NCBI RefSeq assembly: GCF_937616625.2
Contig: NC_065574.1
Coordinates: 53,162,052-53,226,051 of the forward strand
Length of the DNA stretch: 64,000 bases
Direction of reading: 5' to 3'
Origin: Mercurialis annua
Lineage: Eukaryota; Streptophyta; Magnoliopsida; Malpighiales; Euphorbiaceae
The position numbers and the translations under genes are program-made. Each line of letters starts with the position of its first letter. The first letter of the stretch is position 1. The notes beneath the pieces are model-generated. The model was given only the letters and a program-made list of their open reading frames with translations, made no database searches and was not told where the DNA came from. Positions 44,424 to 56,040 of the stretch are shown here, piece by piece.

Positions 44424-46114
44424 TAATTGATACAAAAATAGAGAATAATGCTCTTAATTGATCTAAATGGTTAAAAGTGAGTTATTTGATTTTAAATTAC
44501 AATTTAAAAAATCGATTTAATCCTTTATTCATAAACAAAAGACAAATATATTTATTTTAACAGGAAAAATAGATATACCTCGGTTTACATTGCCCCGCCT
44601 ATAAAAAACAGTGTTTCCACTTCTTATGACGTGGAAAATAGGAGGAACCCAAAATTCTTACCTCGTAATTTTACTTTCCATATTGTAAGGTAAATAACTT
44701 TATTTTAGGTCAAACCCATCTAAAAGTTTATGTACTTTATATTTTTTTCGGATCTTTTTATATTTCATTTTTGTATTATCTGATTCCTTTATTTATTTAT
44801 TTTTTGTTTTTGAGTTTTTTCTAATTTTTTTATGTGACTGTGGCAGAAAAAATTGTAAGTAAAGGAACTGTAAAAAAAACTCAAAAGAACCTGAAAATCG
44901 AGAATAGGTAAGTAGAGAGATCAGATAATACAAAAATAAAGTATTAGACTTTAAAAAAAAGTATAAAGTATAAAAACCTCTAAATGTATTAAGCTTTTAT
45001 TTTAAACAATATTTTAAAACCGGACTACATACTAAATCGCTTAAAAAACAGCAACATTCGAATGCCACCATAACCACCACCATACTTGTGATGGTGGGCG
45101 TGGCGCCACTATGGCCTAACCACGACCATGACAACACCATGGCCTAACCACAGCCATGGTTGAAGCCACAGTATCACAATGGGCAACACTACGACAATGG
45201 TACAACCAGAAGACGAATAGAAGATTTGTGTTCTTTTGATGAGGATTTTCAGTCTCTATAAATATTTATATATAGTATCTTTTTAGGGACTCTTAAGGGT
45301 GTATTAGGCATAATAGTAGCTCTAGAAGCATGTGTGCAAGCTCATAATGAGGGACGTGTGAAATTACTTCTTTGTTGAGATATTATGTTAATTGTGCTTT
45401 GAGCGTTAGTGTGATCTCTAATCATTATATTATAATCTCTTATTCTGGTATTCGTACGTAAAATTAACGTCGTTAAACGCATTTGTGCACACGCTCTAAC
45501 GAAAGGACCACACTATGTAAAATTAATAGTACAAGGGTTAATTAAATATAAAAAATTTGACAGGGACTAACTAAAATAAAAAGTAATAGTACAGGGATTT
45601 TAGAATGTGTTTGGCCAATAATAAAAAAAACCTTAAAATTCGAACCGGGTTGAACGAGTTTTAACAGATTTTTTAGGAAAAGAGTTTTAAGGGTAATTCG
45701 GCCCGGACAAAACACCGTTTTCTAGTTTTCCGGTTGAACCGACCAAGCTGGCCGAGTTTGACAACATTGCTTAGAATATCTCCTTAAATTTTTTGATCAG
45801 ATAATATTTATACTATTAAACACTAATTCGATATAACTCGGCTATCAAAATTGTAAATTAGTACAAATACATTATTTGTATTAATTTTATTTATATTTTA
45901 TTTAAAAGACCAATTTATACCAATTTTATAAACTATAAATTACATATTATGTTTTAATGATATTTTCGAAAGGCATATCTAAGTTTTGCCATTTTCTTTT
46001 TATCTCTAGCAAAGTAGGATTTGCTTTAATTTTTAGAAATATCTTTTATCAGTGATAACTCACATCAGGTCCATGCAAGTTGTCCCTTTTGCAAATCAGA
46101 GGCAAGCAAAAGCT
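44424..46114. other. Intergenic, repeat-derived, no gene seen
   Basis: It contains a short GC-rich, ccaccat/ggccta-rich block (45060-45210) and ccgggttgaac-type motifs (45645-45760) like those at the left edge of the window. No coding exon was recognised. Confidence 0.35.
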
Positions 46115-46289
46115 CCATTAATTTAAGTAGATATATTATTCTTAAAAAAGAAAAAATAGATAGATTTTACTATACTATTAAAAAAACACCTGTTGATGTA
46201 ATTAGAAATGCAGGTGTTTTCTTTAATAGTATAGTAAAATTTATCTATTTTTTCTTTTTTGAAAATAATCTATCTACTTAAATTAATGG
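46115..46289. repeat. Large near-perfect hairpin, 78-bp arms
   Basis: The left arm (46115-46192) begins ccattaatttaagtagat and ends aaaacacctg. The right arm (46211-46289) starts caggtgtttt and ends with the complement ttaaattaatgg. The loop is only 18 bases (46193-46210). Just a handful of mismatches are visible. It may be a small foldback transposon or an inverted duplication; a transcript would form a long double-stranded stem. Confidence 0.85.
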
Positions 46290-46309
46290 ACTAATGCAGG
46301 TGTTTTTAG

Positions 46310-46583
46310 AACTTTTTTACCCTTCTAACCTTTAAATTTAATGTCTTTTATATCGAACATCTGAACTAGTTAAATAATCCGATTTGACCTCTGAACTTAA
46401 TAAATATGTAAATATTGAATCTTTTTGTGTCCACCTGACACTTGAAACATTCTAAAAAAAATTGCGTACGGAGGGGTTCAATGTTTACGTATTTATCAAA
46501 TTCAGGGGTTAAATCGGATCATTTAACAAGTTCAGAGGTTTAATAGATGAGACGTTAAGTTTAAGAATTAAATGGGTAAAAGG
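46310..46583. mobile_element. Inverted-repeat MITE-like element
   Basis: The arms share tta(c)ccc(t/a)t, tttaa, catctgaactagttaaataa versus, read inward, cctctgaacttgttaaatga, then tccgattt(g/a)acc(t/c)ctgaa and ttgaa(t/c)c. Outer borders are approximate and no target duplication was fixed. It lies directly beside the hairpin at 46115-46289. Confidence 0.55.
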
Positions 46584-47038
46584 ATACAAATTCAGAGGGT
46601 CAAATTATATATTCACTGATTAATTAAACGTGTCATGCATTTTTTTATAAATGTATCAGTAAAAGTGTTGATATAATTAGAAATGATAACTTTTAAAACA
46701 TAAATTGTAAAAGAATTAAAATTAATTTGTGAAAATTAAATTAAATTAAATTAAAATATAAATTTTTTAATTATATTTATACGAAATTTTTTTTATCAAT
46801 TTAATATTTTATTGATAATTATTAGGAAGTTAAGTAGACTTTTATCTAGAAAGTGACTATCACTTTCTGAAAATATACATAAATAAAATGAGAAAGTTTA
46901 GTTTAAGTGTGTAAATGATCATTTAGGGGCATAATCAATCCTAATTTAATAACAACATAGAAATGTCCTATTCTTATGGCCAATTAGGACGAAATTAAGT
47001 CATTATAATCTAATGACAAATTAATATTATTTATCTAT

Positions 47039-49121
47039 TGTTAGAAATAATTAAAAATTAGATTGTTAGTCGTTATTTGAATTTAAAATAAATCAATATT
47101 CTATCTAAGATATTCCTATTATCTCTAAGTTAAAATATTTTAGTAGTTTATTCAGATTTTATTGTTAGGAAATTGCCTATAAAAGGCTATGATGTGTTAT
47201 TGTAAATGAATAAGAAAATCAGTGTTATTTTCCATCTCATTATTGTTCTTAAATTTCAACATGGTATCGGAGCCATAAATAATTCTGAGAGTTTGTGAGA
47301 AGTGAAATACACAAAAAAATAAATGGAGAGTGAAATATCGCTTCCATATTTAGCAGTTCCAATTTTTGATGGTGACAATTATCAAGCATGGGTTGTCAAA
47401 ATTACTGTCAATCTTGAAGCGTTGGATTTGTGGGAGGCAATTGAAGAAAACTATGCAAAAATGGCGGAAGTCGAAGAAGAAACTTTATTATAATTTTGTT
47501 GGTGAGATGTGCACCAAAAGATGATTTGGAGAGAAAGTGCTCCTACAGTGAAAATGATGAGATGTGCATCATAGTGAAGAGAAGTGCTTCATCAAAATTG
47601 AAGATGAGAGAAGTGCTCATGAAATTTTAATTTTATGCCATTGTTAATTAAGGGAAAATGTTAGAAATAATTAAAAATTAGATTGTTAGTCGTTATTTGA
47701 ATTTAAAATAAGTCAATATTCTATCTAAGATATTCCTATTATCTCTAAGTTAAAATATTTTAGTAGTTTATTCAGATTTTATTGTTAGGAAATTGCCTAT
47801 AAAAGGCTATGATGTGTTATTGTAAATGAATAAGAAAATCAGTGTTATTTTCCATCTCATTATTGTTCTTAAATTTCAACATGGTATCGGAGCCATAAAT
47901 AATTCTGAGAGTTTGTGAGAAGTGAAATACACAAAAAAATAAACGGAGAGTGAAATATCGCTTCCATATTTAGCAGTTCCAATTTTTGATGGTGACAATT
48001 ATCAAGCATGGGTTGTCAAAATTACTGTCAATCTTGAAGCGTTGGATTTGTGGGAGGCAATTGAAGAAAACTATGCAAAAATGGCGGAAGTCGAAGAAGA
48101 AACTTTATTATAATTTTGTTGGTGAGATGTGCACCAAAAGATGATTTGGAGAGAAAGTGCTCCTACAGTGAAAATGATGAGATGTGCATCATAGTGAAGA
48201 GAAGTGCTTCATCAAAATTGAAGATGAGAGAAGTGCTCATGAAATTTTAATTTTATGCCATTGTTAATTAAGGGAAAATGTTAGAAATAATTAAAAATTA
48301 GATTGTTAGTCGTTATTTGAATTTAAAATAAGTCAATATTCTATCTAAGATATTCCTATTATCTCTAAGTTAAAATATTTTAGTAGTTTATTCAGATTTT
48401 ATTGTTAGGAAATTGCCTATAAAAGGCTATGATGTGTTATTGTAAATGAATAAGAAAATCAGTGTTATTTTCCATCTCATTATTGTTCTTAAATTTCAAC
48501 ATGGTATCGGAGCCATAAATAATTCTGAGAGTTTGTGAGAAGTGAAATACACAAAAAAATAAACGGAGAGTGAAATATCGCTTCCATATTTAGCAGTTCC
48601 AATTTTTGATGGTGACAATTATCAAGCATGGGTTGTCAAAATTACTGTCAATCTTGAAGCGTTGGATTTGTGGGAGGCAATTGAAGAAAACTATGCAAAA
48701 ATGGCGGAAGTCGAAGAAGAAACTTTATTATAATTTTGTTGGTGAGATGTGCACCAAAAGATGATTTGGAGAGAAAGTGCTCCTACAGTGAAAATGATGA
48801 GATGTGCATCATAGTGAAGAGAAGTGCTTCATCAAAATTGAAGATGAGAGAAGTGCTCATGAAATTTTAATTTTATGCCATTGTTAATTAAGGGAAAATG
48901 TTAGAAATAATTAAAAATTAGATTGTTAGTCGTTATTTGAATTTAAAATAAGTCAATATTCTATCTAAGATATTCCTATTATCTCTAAGTTAAAATATTT
49001 TAGTAGTTTATTCAGATTTTATTGTTAGGAAATTGCCTATAAAAGGCTATGATGTGTTATTGTAAATGAATAAGAAAATCAGTGTTATTTTCCATCTCAT
49101 TATTGTTCTTAAATTTCAACA
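47039..49121 (+). mobile_element. Tandem array of a TRIM-like Copia element (4 LTRs, 3 internals)
   Basis: Four 223-bp LTRs begin at 47039, 47659, 48279 and 48899, giving an exact 620-bp period. They begin tgttagaaataattaaa and end taaatttcaaca. Between them are three 397-bp internal regions with a tRNA-Met primer site tggtatcggagc right after each LTR and a purine tract ttaagggaaaa right before the next. The whole array has a single perfect target duplication tctat (47034-47038 and 49122-49126). It is therefore one insertion that expanded in tandem, or entered as a tandem, and not three independent insertions. The first LTR differs by one visible base (aaataaatcaat against aaataagtcaat), and copies 2-4 look identical. 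Only a short gag remnant is encoded. Confidence 0.95.
47323..47493 (+). pseudogene. Gag N-terminal remnant in array unit 1
   Basis: A 56-codon frame starts MESEISLPYLAVPIFDGDNY, continues QAWVVKITVNLEALDLWEAI and stops at TAA. The FDGDNYxxW...LEALDLWEA pattern is the start of a Copia Gag protein. In units 2 and 3 (47943-48113 and 48563-48733) the same sequence has ACG in place of the ATG, so only the first unit could start translation here. The 56-aa length is far below a working Gag. It probably survives because it overlaps packaging or reverse-transcription signals; that is inference. Confidence 0.8.
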
Positions 49122-49126
49122 TCTAT

Positions 49127-49580
49127 AGCTATTAATAAATATTTCTTAAAAATAATTTTGATAGTTTAGTTCGTCAATTTGATAAATTATGAAAACTATA
49201 TACAAATAGCAAATGAAAAAGATGAATGATCTAATTAATAAAATAAATATCTTTTAATCTAACTTATTTTATGATTAATTAGTTCATAGTTGAAGAAAAA
49301 ATAGTAAATCTTAATTTTTTTTTATCTAATTTCATGAAATTTTTAATATTTATTAAATTATTTTTATTATTATATAGAATAATTTATAACTTATTTAATA
49401 TATGGACTAATTTATCAAATAACTAAAATTATTGATTATATTTTAATTTTATTAACTAGATTTTCTATTTTTTAAATATAATTGTCACGACTTTTAAAAT
49501 TAACAGATCAAACTGTTAAAACTGTTTTTATAAATAATTGTGTTAATTTAACCATAGTTGTGGGTATATATATTAATTAT
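49127..49580. other. Intergenic, no gene seen
   Basis: Very AT-rich DNA between the tandem LTR array and the long inverted-repeat element at 49581; nothing recognisable. Confidence 0.35.
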
Positions 49581-51176
49581 GGAAAAATGATCATATATGC
49601 CCTCTATAATGGGCCGAAGATCTAGTCAGCCTTATATGTTTGAAAAGGTGTTGAAAACCACTTAATAGTTTTAAAAACAGCTCAAATAAGTCTCTCACTC
49701 TAATAAAATTTGAAGAATCGTCAATTATTACTTATTAGAATCTGATGTGGCAACTTGAACTTGAAATAGTTCCAATATGCCCTTATCGTGGTCCAAGTAT
49801 GTTTTTTAATATGTTAAAAGGTTCAAATATTTTTATGTATGAAAAGATTCAAATATGCCTTTTATGTATGAAAAGAATCAAATATTATATTCACGTATAC
49901 AAAAGGTCCAAATATACCTTTCAGATATTAAAAAGTTCAAATATTTATGCAAAAATAGAATTCTTAATTTAGCAACATGAATAAGGACTTATTTAGGAGT
50001 TTAATTGATTCAAGTCAATTCACGAACTATTCGAGCTATTTTGGAATAACTTGATAAATATTTAAAATCAACCCGATTAGTAAAGAGTTGAGTTCAGATT
50101 AGAACTATCCGAGTTAATTATTAAATCAAATTTGAGCATCAAAATACTCTACTCGATAAATCCGAGAGCCTAATTAAATTTTAGTAATTTATTATTTATT
50201 TTTTATGAATATATATATTTCCAATATTATCTTTATTTGTATGTAAAATTAAGTTTTAATTTTTTTACATGGATAATCGAGTCGAGTTTGAGTTTTAATT
50301 AATTTACCGTGATTGCGCTCGAACTTCTAAAATAAAATTCAATCGAGTTTGAACCGAGCTTTAAATTTAAAATTTTAAAATTAAATCGACCTTAAACTTG
50401 ATTGTATTTTTCATATTGACTTTATTCGGTTACCCTGCTAATCGCAAGGACATTATTATATGTTGATACATGACTAATTCTCCAAGGCATCAAAAGGAGA
50501 TATCCTGCACAAATAATAGAGTAAGCTCGAAGAGCCTTATGCTTGGTTTGCATGACATCGTTCGGATACTTAAACCTTTAGGGTCTTTTGGTATAGTAAA
50601 TGAGTTTAAATAAGTGTTTAGGTCTTAAATGCATTTCCCTTTTGAGCATGTACATGGGTATTTATGGGCCTCTATGAAGCGGTTTCCATAATGTTGTGGT
50701 GCTATTTGAACCTTTTTATACACAGAGGTGTATTTAAACATTTGCAAAGAAGCACATTTAAACTTTTTTATATACGATGGACATGTCTGAATCATGTTCA
50801 TATATAGAGAATTTACCATAAATCAAACATTGATGACATTTTGAAATAGCTAAAGTTTAATGTACCACATCAAATTTCACATAAATATGAACTGACAGTT
50901 TTTATAACGGTGTTAGAACGATGGACATGTCTAAACCATGTTCATATATAGAAAAATTACCATAAATCAAACATTGAGGATGTTTTGAACCAACTAAGGT
51001 TTAATGTACCACATCAAATTTCACATAAGTATGAACTGACAGTTTCTATAACGGTGTTAGAAGGAGAGCTTATTTAAGTTGTTTTCAGAAATATTAAATT
51101 TGTTTCAACACCTTTTCAAATTTGAAAGGCCAACTTGATTATCGTAGCAAATATGGAGGGCATTATTTAACTCTTT
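49581..51176. mobile_element. Long-TIR foldback element, about 1.6 kb
   Basis: The arms of about 200 bp share atatgccctc, gaaaaggtgttgaaa, cacttaata or aatttaata, aataag(t/c)tctc, and aatctgatgtgg/aatttgatgtgg. Further in, degenerate repeats of ttcaaata and atgtatgaaaag (49800-49955) face their complements at 50690-50780. A separate tcgag-motif repeat (about 49990-50450) seems to be nested in it. No target duplication was confirmed and no transposase is present. The two open frames at 49745 and 50625 are products of the repeats. Confidence 0.6.
50774..51061. repeat. 144-bp tandem duplication
   Basis: Units start at 50774 and 50918, each beginning acgatggacatgtct. They share catgttcatatatag, taccataaatcaaacattga, taatgtaccacatcaaattt and gaactgacagttt. 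Differences are few, so the duplication is fairly recent. It lies in the right arm of the long-TIR element. Confidence 0.9.
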
Positions 51177-51625
51177 TCCTTTATTTTGCCTAATCTAATT
51201 ACACAATTTTTGTCCCTCTCAATCACTTATAGATAATAATTATACTTGTCATTTAATTGAAGCATAATATTTGAACCTCTTTCCTTTACCATGCATAGTC
51301 TGAACTCCTCTTTTTTATAATACTCATAAGGAGAATATTATAAGACAAATAAAATTATGTTAATTGTCAATTTAAATCATGCTAATATTCCTTACGGCCT
51401 TTGGGCAAAGATTTAGCAAGATTCTAACAATTCGACCATGTCAACTTGCTAAGCTTGTCACCTTTAAATGGAAATCCCTTATTGAAGATAGCAATTATTA
51501 TAATTCGTTAACTATCCATGAAGTTTCTTACTAACCTGAAAAAAATCAACATTATTTTTAATTCTATTTTGGTAATTGAATTCAGAAAAATACACAACAT
51601 TAAATCAACGATAAAATATAATTTT
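51177..51625. other. Intergenic, no gene seen
   Basis: AT-rich sequence without recognisable exons or repeat borders. Confidence 0.35.
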
Positions 51626-51933
51626 GGCCAAAGGTATAAAAAAACTCCTTCAAGCTATTAAGAAAGAACACGTAAGCTCTTTTATTTTTTTGGCCACTTA
51701 ATTTGAGCCTTCGACTGTTTAAATGGCGAATATTTCGAAAAGGACACTTAAGCTATTTTAGTTTATCTTTTGGATATTTAGCCCCTCACATTTTAGTTGT
51801 ATATGTGGTTAATTTCAAGCGTGGAGTTATTTGCACTATTTAAAAACATTAAGAGCTTAAGTGGTAAAAAAATTAAAAAAAATTATGTGCTTTTCTGAAT
51901 AATTTGAAATGTTTTCTTTTATCTTCTACCTAT
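51626..51933. mobile_element. Inverted-repeat MITE-like element
   Basis: The two ends share ggccaaaggtataaaa- or, read inward, ataggtagaagataaaa-type starts, followed by matched blocks attaagaaa(g)a(a)cac, ttttttggccacttaa versus tttttaccacttaa, and gtttaaat at the centre. It fits the plant MITE pattern but the borders are approximate. Confidence 0.45.
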
Positions 51934-52199
51934 ATTTTTCTAGCAAAATATTTAGGCAAAATGTCTTAAACAATACCCACATTTCTCCCTTTTCAATTGT
52001 ATCATAAATTTCTAAAATTGTCAATTCTATTCAAATATGTACTTTTCACTTTAATTGCATCCAATTTTATAAATTAGAATCTTTTTCACTCAAATTATTT
52101 TTTTTTGAAAAAAAACCTTTGTGAATTATGAATGATTTATTTAAACTTTTTTTCACTCAAAAGATTTAAAACGAAAGACTTAGTTGTACTTTTTTTAAA

Positions 52200-52733
52200 C
52201 TAGTTTCGCATTACGTGCTATGCACGTGGCTCGTAAAGTAACTCGTCAATGAACATATTAATAAATTTATTATAATTATATCAGTTTTTTATTTATAATT
52301 AATATTAAATTAGTTAAGAATTTTTGTAAAAGTAAATATAATATATGCGGTTATTAAATTTTTTTCAATACTGAATTATTCTCTTTTGTTTTTATAATAA
52401 CCATAATAGCCATAATTAACTTAATTTTATTAATAATATCTTTAAAAATAATAAGATAGAAATTTAAATATTAGTATATTGACCAAATACAGTATTTTAA
52501 TTTTGTAGTTTAATCAAACTAAAAGATAGGTATTCCCTACTAATTTGGAGAGAATTTACTAAATTGGAGATAATTTAGCTACCTATTCTAATTAGGATAG
52601 GATTTTAATTACAATAGTGATTAATTAAACAACTAATTAGTAAATGACTATAAAACCTTTATTTAGTAGTAAAATGAAAAGGATTATTCAATAAATTTGC
52701 CTGTCCCCCCCATCCATTCTTTTATATATAGTA
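52200..52733 (-). mobile_element. Non-autonomous Helitron, about 534 bp
   Basis: Read on the minus strand, the 3' end is a hairpin cacgtgcatagcacgt, a short spacer cgaaa and terminal CTAG (52200-52203) with T as the next base, which is the Helitron 3' signature. The 5' end, near 52731, reads actatatataaaagaatgg and then a G-rich ggggggacag. This resembles the 5' end of the neighbouring Helitron. There is no Rep-helicase gene. Its 5' end abuts the 3' end of the next element. Confidence 0.7.
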
Positions 52734-54240
52734 CTAGTTTTTCGCCACGTGCTACGCACGTGAGCGATATTCACATGACCCGTTATGTATATTAAATATT
52801 AATTGAATTATAAATGTAATATTAATTTTTAATAAATTATTATTTCATATTTTATTAGTTTATTTTTTAAAATTCAATAAATAAGTGTTATTTATTTTTA
52901 TTAGAATTCCTTTTATTAGTTTATTTTAAATTTCATATTTATCTCATTTATAAAACATGTCTTTTTCTGCTTGGATTAAAAAAAAACCATAAACTCTATT
53001 TTTCTGTATATTTCCAGAATGTCATCATTATTAGGATGGCTTCTTAAATTAGGACATAATAATTCAAAATAATAGAAAGGTGAAATCTACTTCTACATAA
53101 AATAGAATAAAAAGTATAAAATTATAACATCAATAAAAAAGTTAGAGCATAATTTAACATAATCAAACACTAAAACAAATTCAATGTTAGTAATAAAATT
53201 GACAAATTCATAGCTACAATTAATAAATAACAACGTATAAAATAATAACTTTATAATCTATAAAATTAATAAAATAAAATATTATTTTTATAAAAAAGAA
53301 TTACCTCATAATCAATTAGTATTGGTTCAAATACGGCTCTTCAAATAAATTGATTGGAGAATATGTTTGTTACATTAACTTCACTTAATTAATTGCAATC
53401 AATTCCATCAAGTTATAAAGAAAATTTTCATTGTAGATTAAATGTAAATTAAAAATAACTTATAATCATAGTTGAATTGTGTTATGTGTAAAACTTTGAT
53501 ATAGAATCGCAGTCACAAACAATTTGTTTCGAAGTTAATAACTTAAAACACATTTTTTAGTAAAATTAAAATTTTACTTAATCATTTTTTACAAATACAT
53601 ATTGTGTTATATGTGATATTTTAGCCTAAAATATAGATGTAAAATTTATCGGTGTAAGAGTCCTCTTTTAAATTAAGGTTAAATTATTTCTCGATAATAT
53701 CCAAGAAAAATGAATAACAATTTAGTTATCCAAGAAAAGATTAAAATTTGGTCATGAATTACATGACATAGAGTTCAAAAGCAACAAACTCTCTACTGCT
53801 TTTTGTTTGATCGAAACGAAATTCTCTAATGTTAATTTAGAATATTAATTTTACATGTGGTTAATTGTCCTTATCCATTAAAATCACAAATCTAAAACTG
53901 TGAATAAAAATGAATATTCATAGTTTCATTCCTATACAGTTTTTAAATTCTTAAATGTAACATTTACTAAAATTAGTCTTATATTTTACTTTAAATTCAA
54001 ATGCATATTCGATTTTTCATTCCTATAAATTAGCCTTATATTTTGCTTTAAATTCAAATGCATATTCGATTTTTCATTCCTATAGAATTTTATACAAATT
54101 AAACTTCTTAATTGTAATGTTTATTAGAATTAGTTTTATATTGTGCTTTAAATTTGTACTTAAGTCGGTAAATATTTTAATTTTTGTAGGCTAATTTTGT
54201 AATTTTGTCTGTCCCCCCTCCCCTTCGCTCTTATAGTATA
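52734..54240 (-). mobile_element. Non-autonomous Helitron, about 1.5 kb
   Basis: Read on the minus strand, the 3' end is the hairpin cacgtgcgtagcacgtg, spacer gcgaaaaa and CTAG (52734-52737), followed by T. The 5' end near 54240 reads tatactataagagcgaaggg and then ggggggacagaca, similar in layout to the 5' end of the adjacent shorter element. The body is AT-rich and non-coding. The two elements stand head to tail with no gap, so one probably inserted at the other's terminus. Confidence 0.7.
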
Positions 54241-54289
54241 GTTATAGATTATAGATAGATATAGATAAAAAAAGATCAATTTAGTATTT

Positions 54290-55929
54290 ATGAGTATAAT
54301 TGAAAGTGAAATGTGCAATTTGAATAAAATTAGCGATTTAATATAAGATCAAATACTATAAATTTTTTTATGAATAGGTTAGGATATAAATGAAAAAAAT
54401 TATAAGGTGGGTGTTTTTTAAAAACCATTTTACCAAATATTTAAGCCAATTTTCTTATACTTTTTTTGTTATCTTCGTTAGTCTAGTCCAATGTATACGC
54501 GAACCATACCAAATTCATCCACTAGTCCGTTAAAGACTTAATTTGGTAAAAATAAAATATAATTTTATATATTGGCATATTTTCATACTAAATTATTTCA
54601 TAATTTAATAATTGTAATAAATTATAAAAATAGTGTTAATTACAAATGAATGAATTACAAATAAATAATGAAATCAAATTACGTTAATTTTTTTGAATTT
54701 TTTTAAGATTTATTTAGTTGTGGATTAATTTATTGCAAAATCAAATTGATGGACATGCACGATTCGCGGGTAATTAACTCTAGGGATTACCGTATTTTTT
54801 TATTGCAATTGATTATTGTACAATATGTTTTTAGTGACTCCGTCATACTCTAATAATATTTTACCAATTTATCCCTACGTGGCGGTCGGTTTGTGCTTCA
54901 ATTTCCTTTTACCTACACATCAATCATACAAATCGGAGACATCTCATAATTTTTAATATGTTTCCTTTTTTGTTTTTCCAAATTTGAAATTTTAGAGTGA
55001 ATTATGGCTACGACATAAGCATAAACTGATCAGATTTCCTATAAAAAATGTGTCAATTCTTACTTATTCGAAATTTGATGTGGCCGGATTTTAGAGAATA
55101 ATTGAAATATTGGATCAAAATATTCATATTTTTTACTTTTGATATATTTACAAATTTTATCATAGTTACAAATATATGAAATTGTATTATAAAAGTTAAA
55201 CATGTATTTAAAAAAGGATAAAAAGATCTCTTATTGTAAAACGATGAAAATGTGTTTTTAGGGAAGTCAAATATGAAACCTAACAAATAACAATACCTTC
55301 TATTAATATTCTTATTATTTAAAAATGTTCATACACGATTCAAGAAATTAATTATTAATAACATCCAATTCACATTTTATATTTAATTTTATTTCTGTTA
55401 TTTATTTTTGTACGTTCATAAATGCTTTAGAGCTTGCAACATCTATTAATTCAATAAAAAAATTAATAAAATTTATTTCAACATTTTAAAATATATTAAA
55501 ATAAATACTACATATATCTGACAACATTCTCAAAAAGTGGATAATTTTTTCAAAAGAGTAATGGATAAGACTGATGAAATAATTGTAATAATATATAAAA
55601 AACAATATATCCAAACCATATTTTATTTCTGAGACTTTTCTTGATGAGAAAAATGGTACCATACATTCATGCATGTGTGGTTATACAAGTTCCATATTGA
55701 CTGTATAAAAAGGTAAAACTTTTTTGCTTTTTACTTTGCATTAAAGTGAAAATTGGGCCCAGTAAATCCTCCTCCAAGCTGGTCTCTTACATCATCATAC
55801 AGAAAAGAGTAGTCTTAAGATAAGGATACTTACGTTTCAATGTCTCAGCAAAAATTATAATTAAAATAATAAGATAAAATAAAAATTAAAAATAATTAAG
55901 AAAAATGTTTATACAACAAATAGTTATAG
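54290..55929. other. Intergenic, no gene seen
   Basis: AT-rich sequence with several open frames of 60-77 codons on the minus strand (55053, 55486). They are rich in Phe, Tyr, Ile and Lys, as expected of AT-rich non-coding DNA. No gene is supported. Confidence 0.4.
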
Positions 55930-56040
55930 TTTATTAATCCTCATACACATGTGAGTTGTTAAGACGCTCTCCTAATTTAAGTGAGGTTGCGGGTTCGAAC
56001 CGTATTCATATATACAGCCGTTAGAGCTTTTCTTTTTACA
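55930..56040 (+). mobile_element. tRNA-related SINE-like sequence
   Basis: The motif gttaagacgctctcct followed by gcgggttcgaaccg resembles an RNA polymerase III A-box region and a good B box (ggttcgaacc), with the spacing of a tRNA-derived SINE head. The full cloverleaf cannot be formed and no anticodon arm is evident, so a functional tRNA gene is unlikely. A T-rich stretch (cttttctttttac) follows and may end the element. Confidence 0.45.

Noticed and set aside
47039..49121. Three or four separate insertions of a short LTR element
   Set aside because: Only one target duplication (tctat) exists, at the outer borders; internal junctions share LTRs with no duplicated target.
55945..56020. A functional tRNA gene
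   Set aside because: The B box is good but acceptor and anticodon stems cannot be formed; a SINE-like origin fits better.
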